Source of the DNA: UBA7328 sp965247965
Lineage (GTDB): Bacteria; Bacteroidota; Bacteroidia; Chitinophagales; Saprospiraceae
Direction of reading: 5' to 3'
NCBI GenBank assembly: GCA_965247965.1
Contig: OZ252053.1
Coordinates: 6,324,001-6,388,000, forward strand
DNA: 64,000 nucleotides
Of this stretch, positions 57,064-64,000 are shown in pieces (positions within the stretch are counted from its first letter, which is position 1; every line of letters starts with the position of its first letter). The notes beneath the pieces are model-generated. The model saw nothing but the letters and a program-made list of their open reading frames with translations, ran no database searches and was not told the DNA's origin. The translations under genes and the position numbers were made by a program.

Positions 57064-57939
57064 ATGTTCTACCAGCTCATCATAAGTTCATTAGTCATCG
57101 GCAGTATTTACGCTTTGATGGCATTGGCGATGAGCATTACTTATCGGGCATCCGAAATACCCAACTTTGCCCAGGGAGAAATGGCGATGATCTCCACTTA
57201 TGTAACCTTTGTTTTGCTCAGTTCCTTTGGATTTTCTTTTTATCCCGCCCTCGTTTTCACCATGATTTTCGCATTTGTTTTGGGTCTTCTTTTAGAGTTT
57301 CTGTTTCTGCGAAGAGCAAAAGATCCAACACCTCTTAGCTATATCGTGATTACGATTGGTTTCCAACTCATGCTCTATGGGCTTGCCGGATGGAAATGGG
57401 GAAGCGATCAGCGTCAGATCAATCTTCCCTTTTCGGAAAGCAAAGTCATTTATCGAAATGATCTGATCGCCATAACCGAGCTAAATCTGGCTACTCTTGT
57501 AATCGCCCTACTGGTCTTAATAGCTATTTATTTATTGATTCAAAAAACAAAGCTTGGCCTCGCTATGAAGGCCTGCCAGCAAAATGTAAATGCGTCGCGT
57601 ATGAATGGTATATCAGTAGATCGCATTCTGGCTATTAGTTTTGGGATTAGTTCGATAGTAGGAGCGATTGCCGGGATTCTGGTGGCGCCCGTTATCACAT
57701 TGGATCCTACAATGATGTGGGATCCACTGCTAAAAGGCTTTGCAGCAGCGGTACTTGGGGGAATGAGAAGTCTTTATGGCGTAGTGATCGGCGGTTTTCT
57801 TTTAGGCATTATTGAAAACCTTTTTGGTTTTTACATTTCTATAGAGTTCAAATCGGTCGTGGCCTTTGCTATTATCGTTTTGGTGCTCTATTTCAAGCCA
57901 TCCGGATTGTTTGACAGGCATTACGTTCGAAAAGTATAG
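57064..57939 (+). CDS. livH: branched-chain amino-acid-type ABC permease LivH
   Basis: 291 residues with about eight membrane helices. The family start is seen (LVIGSIYALMALAMSITYRAS), the NFAQGEMAMI block, and the coupling-helix region (MKACQQNVNASRMNGISVDRILAISFG). It forms the inner-membrane channel with LivM. It lies 6 bp before livG. LivM, the usual second permease, is not in the window. Confidence 0.92.
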   Translation: MFYQLIISSLVIGSIYALMALAMSITYRASEIPNFAQGEMAMISTYVTFVLLSSFGFSFYPALVFTMIFAFVLGLLLEFLFLRRAKDPTPLSYIVITIGFQLMLYGLAGWKWGSDQRQINLPFSESKVIYRNDLIAITELNLATLVIALLVLIAIYLLIQKTKLGLAMKACQQNVNASRMNGISVDRILAISFGISSIVGAIAGILVAPVITLDPTMMWDPLLKGFAAAVLGGMRSLYGVVIGGFLLGIIENLFGFYISIEFKSVVAFAIIVLVLYFKPSGLFDRHYVRKV

Positions 57940-57945
57940 GGAACT

Positions 57946-58740
57946 ATGGCATTCTTTGAAATCAAAAATTTAAACAAATCCTTTGGCGGCCTGAAGGCCG
58001 TCGATGCTCTTGATTTCAAAGTGGAAGAGAAGGAAATTTTTTCGATCATCGGTCCGAATGGTGCAGGTAAATCTACAATTTTCAACTGCATTAACGGCTT
58101 ATACAAACCTGACTCCGGCTCTATCCATTTCAAGGGCGATAACATTGTGGGCAAACGCCCAGATCAAATTGCAAAATTGGGCATATCAAGAACCTTTCAA
58201 AACCTCGAACTCTTTGCCCATATGTCCACCCTCGACAACCTGCTTTTGGGCAGGCACCACAAGATGAAAGCTTCTATTTTCGGCGTTGCACTTCTGTCGT
58301 GGAAGCGATCAAAAACAGCGAAAGAAGAGCTTTCACATAGGCGAAAAGTGGAGGAAATTATTGACTTTTTAGAACTGGAATCGAGCCGTGACCAATTGGT
58401 TTCCAATCTGTCCTACGGCAAGCAAAAATTAGTAGAATTAGGTCGTGCACTAGCACTTGAACCGGATTTGCTGCTGCTCGACGAACCGGCAGCGGGGCTC
58501 ACCCAGGAAGAGAGAGAAGAAATGATCTTTTGGGTGAAGGATATTAGAGATTTGCTGGGGATTACCATCCTCTTGATCGAGCACAATATGCAAATGGTGA
58601 AACACATTTCCGACCGTATTTTGGCCATAAATTTTGGAAAGCATTTGACAGACGGAAGGCCGGAAGAAGTTTTAAACCATCCTGAGGTCATCAAGGCCTA
58701 CCTTGGCGAAGATGTAAACGCATTGACAGAATCCAAATGA
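57946..58740 (+). CDS. livG: ABC ATPase LivG
   Basis: 264 residues. Walker A IGPNGAGKSTIFN, signature LSYGKQKLVELGRALA, Walker B LLLLDEPAAGL, and the LivG-type C terminus (AYLGEDVNAL). Energises uptake by the LivH-type channel. Six bp after livH, 13 bp before livF. Confidence 0.93.
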   Translation: MAFFEIKNLNKSFGGLKAVDALDFKVEEKEIFSIIGPNGAGKSTIFNCINGLYKPDSGSIHFKGDNIVGKRPDQIAKLGISRTFQNLELFAHMSTLDNLLLGRHHKMKASIFGVALLSWKRSKTAKEELSHRRKVEEIIDFLELESSRDQLVSNLSYGKQKLVELGRALALEPDLLLLDEPAAGLTQEEREEMIFWVKDIRDLLGITILLIEHNMQMVKHISDRILAINFGKHLTDGRPEEVLNHPEVIKAYLGEDVNALTESK

Positions 58741-58753
58741 ATATTGGAATATC

Positions 58754-59521
58754 TTGTTACAAGTAAATAACATAGAAACCTACTACAACAAGGTCATAGC
58801 CCTTCACGGTGTTTCCCTGGATATTGCCGAAGGTTCGATCACTACGATTTTGGGCAATAATGGTGCTGGTAAAACGACGGCATTGAATACTATTATGGGC
58901 CTGCTCGACGATCAGCCGGATAAGGGAACAATCACGTACAAAGGGCAGCGTATCGATCGAATGGATACAGAAAGAATAGTGGCTAAAGGTATCGGCTATG
59001 TGCCGGAAGGCAGAGAAGTTTTCGACGAACTTACAGTGAAAGAAAACCTTTTGGTTGGAGCTTACCTCAGGAAAAAGAATACCGAAATAAAATCGGACAT
59101 GGACCGGATGTTCGAATATTTTCCTGTGCTCAAAGAACGATTAAGTCAATTGGCAGGCACACTTTCAGGAGGAGAGCAGCAGATGTTGGCTATTTCCAGA
59201 GCATTAATGAATCGACCGAAATTATTACTTATGGACGAACCTTCATTGGGACTTTCACCGGTTTTGGTACAGATGATTTTCGACATTATTCCGGCTATAC
59301 GAGAAGAAGGTGTGACCGTACTTCTGATCGAACAAAATGCGCATATGGCTTTGAAGATTGCGGACTTTGGCTACATTATGGAAAATGGGAGATTCGTAAC
59401 TTCGGGCCCTTCGCAACAACTTAGGGAAGACGAAGACGTGAAAGAGTTTTATTTGGGGATTAAACTCGAGACATCGGTGAAAGGCGAACAGAGGTATAAG
59501 AGGAAGAGGAGATGGGGATAA
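58754..59521 (+). CDS. livF: ABC ATPase LivF
   Basis: 255 residues. Walker A LGNNGAGKTTALN, GYVPEGREVFDELTV, signature LSGGEQQMLAISRALM, Walker B LLLMDEPSLGLSP, all as in LivF. The start is TTG at 58754 (LLQVNNIETYYNKV); no ATG is available in frame nearby. It pairs with LivG. Confidence 0.92.
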   Translation: MLQVNNIETYYNKVIALHGVSLDIAEGSITTILGNNGAGKTTALNTIMGLLDDQPDKGTITYKGQRIDRMDTERIVAKGIGYVPEGREVFDELTVKENLLVGAYLRKKNTEIKSDMDRMFEYFPVLKERLSQLAGTLSGGEQQMLAISRALMNRPKLLLMDEPSLGLSPVLVQMIFDIIPAIREEGVTVLLIEQNAHMALKIADFGYIMENGRFVTSGPSQQLREDEDVKEFYLGIKLETSVKGEQRYKRKRRWG

Positions 59522-59642
59522 GGATTAGTTGCTAGTTGTGTGTTGTTGGTTGTTAGCGTAAGCCGTGTTCGTCAAAATAATCACTCAATTTTTAATTTTG
59601 AAAACCGCACTAGTCATTGACGAGTACTTTGTCAAATCATAA

Positions 59643-61457
59643 ATGATTGATAATCAAGTATATATAGTATCGAAGCAATTCGAAATTACAGCCAATCGTC
59701 TTGTAGATCACGTGGCAATGCGACACAAAAAGTTCGGTCTCTGGCAGGAAATTACCTAGAGGAAATATTATGATTCGGCGGAGAAATTGGCTTCGGGCCT
59801 TCTGGAATTGGGAGTTACCAATGGCGATTTTGTAGGGATCATTGGAGAAAATTGTCCGGAATGGCTATATATTGATATGGCGACACAGATGCTTGGCGCC
59901 ACATCCGTCGGCATCTATACCACCAATGCCTGGCAACAGGTAGAATATGTGATCAATCACGCGGGATGCAAGATTCTCTTTGCCGAAGATGAAGAGCAGG
60001 TGGATAAATGGTTAAGGTTCAGAGATTCTTCGGAACATTTGGAAAAAGTCATCTACTGGGATGATAAAGGCCTCAATGCATTGGAGGATGACCAAATAAT
60101 GTTTTTCGCTGATTTGATGGAACTGGGAGAACGTACGTTTTCCCAGAACAAAAGCGCAATGCAAAACCTAACCGAAAATATTCGCGAAGACGATACCGCC
60201 ATCCTGGTGTATACATCCGGGACAACCGGCCCGCCGAAAGGAGCAATGCTCACCAATAAAAATTTGCTTTGGGCCGCAAATGCTTTGGCCTCTATTGAAG
60301 GTGGAAATATGATTAGGTCTGACGAAGAGATTATGTCTTTTCTTCCACTGTGCCATATTTTTGAGCGCACGTTCAGTGTATACCTTCACCTGCTATTGGG
60401 TTATAAGATAAATTTTGTGGAAAGCATTGACACCCTCCCGCAGAACTTGCGCGAGATTCATCCGAGTATCGGTTACGCCGTTCCAAGAGTTTGGGAGAAG
60501 TTTTATTCCAGGATTTATATGCAAATGGAAGATGCAGATTGGTTCAATCGTCAGGTATACAAATTGGCATTGGGCGCCAGTAAAAAATATTTGGAAAAAA
60601 TCGACGCAGGCAAACCACCGGGCCCGGTATGGTGGGCACTCAACTTACTTGCCCAAAACGGCGTCTTTTACTTCCTCAAAGAACGTTTGGGAATGGAGAA
60701 AATGCGCTATGCCTTTAGTGGTGCTGCGCCGATTTCGCCGGATATTCTCAAATTCTATAGAATGATCGGACTGACTATGGTAGAGGGATATGGGATGACG
60801 GAAACATCGGCGCTGATTTCATTTTCTACGTTGAGCGACTACAAGCATGGTACAGTGGGAAAAGCTATCCCTGGTGCCGAGGTTAAGATTGCCCCGGATG
60901 GAGAGATACTTGCAAGGCATGACGGTATTTTCAAAGGCTATTATAAAAACTCCAAGGCTACGAATGCTGCCAAAAGGAACGGCTGGATGCACACAGGCGA
61001 CATCGGAGAAATGGACGACGAGGGATTCCTGAAAATCGTAGACCGTAAAAAAGATCTGATCATCACTGCTGGCGGTAAAAATATTGCTCCGCAATACATC
61101 GAGAACAAATTAAAATTCAGCCCATTTATCAACGACGCGATCGTCATCGGCGACCGTCGCAAATACCTGACGGCCATCATTGTCCTCGACGAGGAAAATA
61201 TAAATAAATATGCGCAGGATCACAAAATACAGTACTCCACCTACGCCGATCTCGCTGAAAATCAGGACGTTAGAAAGCTGATCGACAAGGAAGTCAAAGA
61301 TGTAAATCGCTCAATGGCCAAAGTACAGAACATCAGGAAGTACACAATTTTAAATAAAAGACTCTATCAGGAAGACGGAGAAATGACCCCGACCATGAAG
61401 GTGAAACGGAAATTTATCAATGAGACGTATGGGGATTTGATTGAAACGATGTATTAG
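59643..61457 (+). pseudogene. long-chain acyl-CoA ligase (AMP-binding) with early in-frame TAG
   Basis: ATG 59643 opens a frame (MIDNQVYIVSKQFEITANRL, DHVAMRHKKFGLWQEIT) that meets TAG at 59757-59759, exactly where the family has Trp (QEITW-R-x-YY). It then continues unbroken to 61457 with YTSGTTGPPKGAMLT (P-loop), GYGMTETSALISF, WMHTGDIGEMDDEGFL and DRKKDLIITAGGKN. One TGG to TAG change accounts for it; restart at a later TTG or ATG could give an N-truncated enzyme. It sits in the liv operon, suggesting CoA activation of the imported acid. Confidence 0.87.
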
Positions 61458-61501
61458 TGGTATTGTTTATTTTTACAAGACATCTATAAAATCCGATAGC
61501 A

Positions 61502-62743
61502 ATGAAAAAGAATCTCTATTTTATTCTAATCCTCCTTTCCTCCGCTCTTTTATTTTGGTCGTGCCAGGACGGCACAAAAACTTCTGACGATAGCACAGCT
61601 GGCACCACCACCGGTGTGTCCGACACCGAAATCATCATAGGTTCGTTCGGCCCATTGACAGGCCCTGCTGCTCTATGGGGCAATATTGTAAAGGGAATGG
61701 ACGCCTATTTTAAAATGATCAATGACGAAGGCGGCATCAATGGCAAAAAGGTCAAATTTATAATGAAAGACGACGCTTACGATCCGTCCCGCACCGTACC
61801 GGCCGTGCGCGAAATGGTGCAGAAAGACGAGGTATTTGCATTTGTCGGAGGCATAGGTACGGCACCCTGCATGTCCGTCTTGGATTATATTGTAGAGGAA
61901 AATATTCCGTGGATTTCGCCTATCACAGGGGCGACACATTGGTCAATTCCATTAAAGAAAAATGTATTCAGCGTACTGCCTTATTACATCGACGAAGGAG
62001 TGATCCAGGCGAAATATGCAACCGAAAATTTGGGATCGACAAAAATTGGTATTATATACCAAAATGACGATGTGGGCAAAAGTGCTCTCGTCGGTGCAAA
62101 AAGTGTCCTCAATGAAAAAAATATCGATTTTGTCTCTGAGGTGCCCGTGGAGATCACAGACACGGATTTGAGCTCACATGTTGCGCGTTTAAAGCATTCC
62201 GGTGCCGATGTGGTGTTGTTGTGGACCTTGCCCAGGCAGGGAGTAATTACCGTGACCAATGCCAATGTCATTGGATACGAACCTCAATTCATTGCATCCT
62301 TTATCCTCTCGGATATGGAATTGATGCACGAATTGACCAAAGGAGCGTGGGAGGGTGTGATATTCGGCTCTTTTGTAACTCCACCATACGATTATGACGA
62401 TCCCGATATCAAACGATATAAATCCGCCCTGGAAAAGTATTATCCCGATGTGCGATGGGGTGTATTTCCTTATGCCGGATTTATTTATGCCGAACCATTC
62501 ACCGAAGCGATGAAGAGGCTTGGAGATAACATAAGTCGCGAAGGTTTGATCGAAAGCATGGACAATCTCGTGGACTTCGAACTTCAGGGAGTCAAACTTT
62601 CATTTAGTCCTAGCAATCATCAGGCGCTGCGATCAATGCAGTTGCTCAGATGCAGGGGCCCACAGGAATACGAGATGCTTTCCGATTTTATCGTTAGTGA
62701 TTCGGATATACATGCTTTAGTTAATGAATTGGAAGCTATGTAG
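61502..62743 (+). CDS. livK: branched-chain-type ABC substrate-binding lipoprotein LivK
   Basis: 413 residues with a lipoprotein signal (LLFWSCQDGT). Type I periplasmic-binding fold: IIIGSFGPLTGPAALWGNIVKG, GGINGKKVKFIMKDDAYDPS, VFAFVGGIGTAPCMSV, GIIYQNDDVGKSALVG. This subgroup often binds aromatic or aliphatic acids rather than branched amino acids; the linked acyl-CoA ligase supports that. It is 44 bp after the ligase. Confidence 0.9.
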   Translation: MKKNLYFILILLSSALLFWSCQDGTKTSDDSTAGTTTGVSDTEIIIGSFGPLTGPAALWGNIVKGMDAYFKMINDEGGINGKKVKFIMKDDAYDPSRTVPAVREMVQKDEVFAFVGGIGTAPCMSVLDYIVEENIPWISPITGATHWSIPLKKNVFSVLPYYIDEGVIQAKYATENLGSTKIGIIYQNDDVGKSALVGAKSVLNEKNIDFVSEVPVEITDTDLSSHVARLKHSGADVVLLWTLPRQGVITVTNANVIGYEPQFIASFILSDMELMHELTKGAWEGVIFGSFVTPPYDYDDPDIKRYKSALEKYYPDVRWGVFPYAGFIYAEPFTEAMKRLGDNISREGLIESMDNLVDFELQGVKLSFSPSNHQALRSMQLLRCRGPQEYEMLSDFIVSDSDIHALVNELEAM

Positions 62744-62837
62744 GATTATTCTTTATTCCGAATGTCCGAGAGTATTCGTTTGGGAATGCTTTTTTAGTAT
62801 TGAGTACCTCGTCCACCGAAGCCTAGCAGCGAGTGGA

Positions 62838-63395
62838 TTAATTACACTGGCCGATTACCAAATCTACTAGGACTGCGATGTCGTTTTTATCCAAAATGGG
62901 CCGTGTCGATGCGCTTTCGCTGAATGACCACAGATTGGCTACATGCACTACATCCCAGAATGAAGGTTGGGCACCTAGATATTCTTTGTTGACGTCTAAT
63001 TTTTGATCGCCATTTGCTGTGTCGGGATATTTTTGCACGTCATCATATTCACTTATAATGTTGTAGCCGACAAGGACATCTTGCGCGGATACAGCTTCAT
63101 CTTGATCTAGGTCTCCTTTGAATTTTGCGTTAATGCATGCCTTAGCATCGCGCTCACGTCTGTTGATTTCTAGGAAAGCTTCTGCAATGGCTTCGATTTG
63201 ATTTGATTCAAGTAAGGCATTGACTTCGTCTAAAGTAGAGAACTCAATAGACAGTGGAACGGCGGTTTTAGGATCTTCTATGACATCCTCTTCAGCCACA
63301 TCCATATTTACTACATCAGAGGAACAGGAACTAAACAGGAAAAGTAAAATTCCCAGAATTAAAAGGGGTGGAGAAGTTAAATGAGAAAACTTCAT
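62838..63395 (-). CDS. dockerin-like lipoprotein
   Basis: 185 residues from ATG 63395, which begins the lipoprotein signal (LLFLFSSCSSDVV). Two dockerin-type calcium loops (KGDLDQDEAVSAQDVLVGYNI, PDTANGDQKLDVNKEY) and a third related segment (PILDKNDIAVLVDLVIG) make up the C-terminal half. The region before is helical and acidic. It could anchor a partner at the cell surface. No cohesin is evident in the window. Confidence 0.75.
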   Translation of the reverse strand: MKFSHLTSPPLLILGILLFLFSSCSSDVVNMDVAEEDVIEDPKTAVPLSIEFSTLDEVNALLESNQIEAIAEAFLEINRRERDAKACINAKFKGDLDQDEAVSAQDVLVGYNIISEYDDVQKYPDTANGDQKLDVNKEYLGAQPSFWDVVHVANLWSFSESASTRPILDKNDIAVLVDLVIGQCN

Positions 63396-63558
63396 AAGTA
63401 GAATTCGTTTTGGTTTACCAAATCTAAGCACTACTCATTCTCTCGACATCGGTGTTTTCTCTTATTCTAAACTAAGGGTTTACCCCATTTGCCAACCGGC
63501 CAAACCCTTGACCCCTTGAATATCAGATAAATATATATATAACTTCTTAAATATAAAA

Positions 63559-64000
63559 CTATTCGTTCTCATAAATTCCTACATAACGCTCACCGGGCTT
63601 TGCATAGCCCCTGTACATCCCCTGGAATTGAAGGGCATGGCAACATTCCCATATCTATCCACAGCGATTAATCCACCGCTTCCACCATTGTCTTTGAGGG
63701 TCTTATTTACCACTTCGTCCGCCGCCTCACTTAGTAACTCTCCCAGATACTTCATCCTTGCAGAAACGTCATGAGCCACTGCGTAGCGAATAAAATATTC
63801 CCCATGACCGGTACACGAAACTCCGCATGTGGCATTGTCCGCATAAGTTCCAGCGCCGATAATAGGCACATCGCCAAACCTGTTAAAGCGCTTGTTCGTC
63901 ATACCGCCGGAGGACGTGCCGGCTACAATATTTCCATTTTTATCCAAAGCGACACAGCCTACTGTGCCGTTCTTTTTATCATCCGGATCGGTTGATGCGG
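63559..64000 (-). pseudogene. isoaspartyl peptidase/L-asparaginase (Ntn hydrolase), C terminus frameshifted; 5' end outside window
   Basis: The frame is open to the window edge. The autocleavage site is KKNGTVGCVALDKNGN, where the Thr becomes the N-terminal nucleophile of the beta chain. It continues GTSSGGMTNKRFNRFGDVPIIG, NATCGVSCTGHGEYFIR and GGLIAVDRYGN. After MPFNSRG the frame shifts near 63610 and ends early; the alternative frame restores MYRGYAKPGERYVGIYENE to TAG at 63559. A one-base deletion explains it. The beta-chain core is complete, so residual activity is possible. Confidence 0.85.

Noticed and set aside
2686..59759. A reassigned genetic code (TGA or TAG read as Trp/Gln)
   Set aside because: TGA ends the sulfatase, lipB and FG-GAP genes, and TAG ends livH and other genes at their expected lengths, so both act as normal stops here. 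Nonsense mutation or sequence error explains the internal stops better.

Overview
The window comes from a Bacteroidota genome, most likely a marine or host-associated saprospiral/cytophagal lineage. This rests on type IX secretion (T9SS) C-terminal sorting domains (types A and B), HYR-domain and dockerin-like secreted proteins, many lipoproteins with short N-terminal signal peptides, CRTAC1/ASPIC-UnbV repeat proteins, and IS1380-, IS1634- and IS4-type insertion sequences. No rRNA, tRNA or CRISPR array was seen.

Layout. (1) 1-15.7 kb: a plus-strand, fucose-centred glycan-degradation cluster. It holds two tandem GH95-like genes (the second broken by a TGA stop), an unknown secreted protein, an M81/MlrC-type metallopeptidase, a GH29 alpha-L-fucosidase lipoprotein, a large FG-GAP/ASPIC lipoprotein, a GH29-GH95 fusion and a broken sialate O-acetylesterase. 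(2) 15.7-19.1 kb: an IS6-family element joining two truncated genes, a remnant IS, a T9SS protein tail split by an IS, and an IS66 fragment. (3) 19.1-25.4 kb: an XRE regulator, an SRPBCC protein and a tyrosine phosphatase facing away from each other, then an amidohydrolase, a PhyH-type dioxygenase and an N-sulfatase-like sulfatase. (4) 25.5-33 kb: nested mobile elements. An IS1634-type IS, itself carrying a MITE, sits in a monooxygenase gene; an IS1380 sits in an FG-GAP pseudogene; an IS4-type element sits in another transposase. (5) 33-42.3 kb: a truncated HYR/C-type-lectin surface protein, a peptide-type solute-binding lipoprotein, lipB, and a six-gene minus-strand metal operon (ArsR, MerTP, Cys-rich protein, membrane-anchored Cys protein, outer-membrane barrel, HMA protein) with no mercuric reductase. 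(6) 42.6-52.6 kb: a serine hydrolase, a T9SS type B protein, an NTF2-like lipoprotein, a second IS4-type copy, an orphan antitoxin, a broken CocE hydrolase and a broken methyltransferase. (7) 52.7-64 kb: ffh, dockerin-like proteins, PAP2, a liv-type ABC operon (livH, livG, livF, an acyl-CoA ligase gene with an in-frame stop, livK; no livM), and an isoaspartyl peptidase with a frameshifted C terminus.

The strongest theme is gene decay. At least ten genes are broken by one-base frameshifts, single nonsense codons or IS insertions. In several cases the original reading frame is restored exactly by removing the element and one copy of its target duplication. IS insertions with clean target duplications are real biology. 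The isolated point lesions could be true pseudogenisation or, in part, assembly error.
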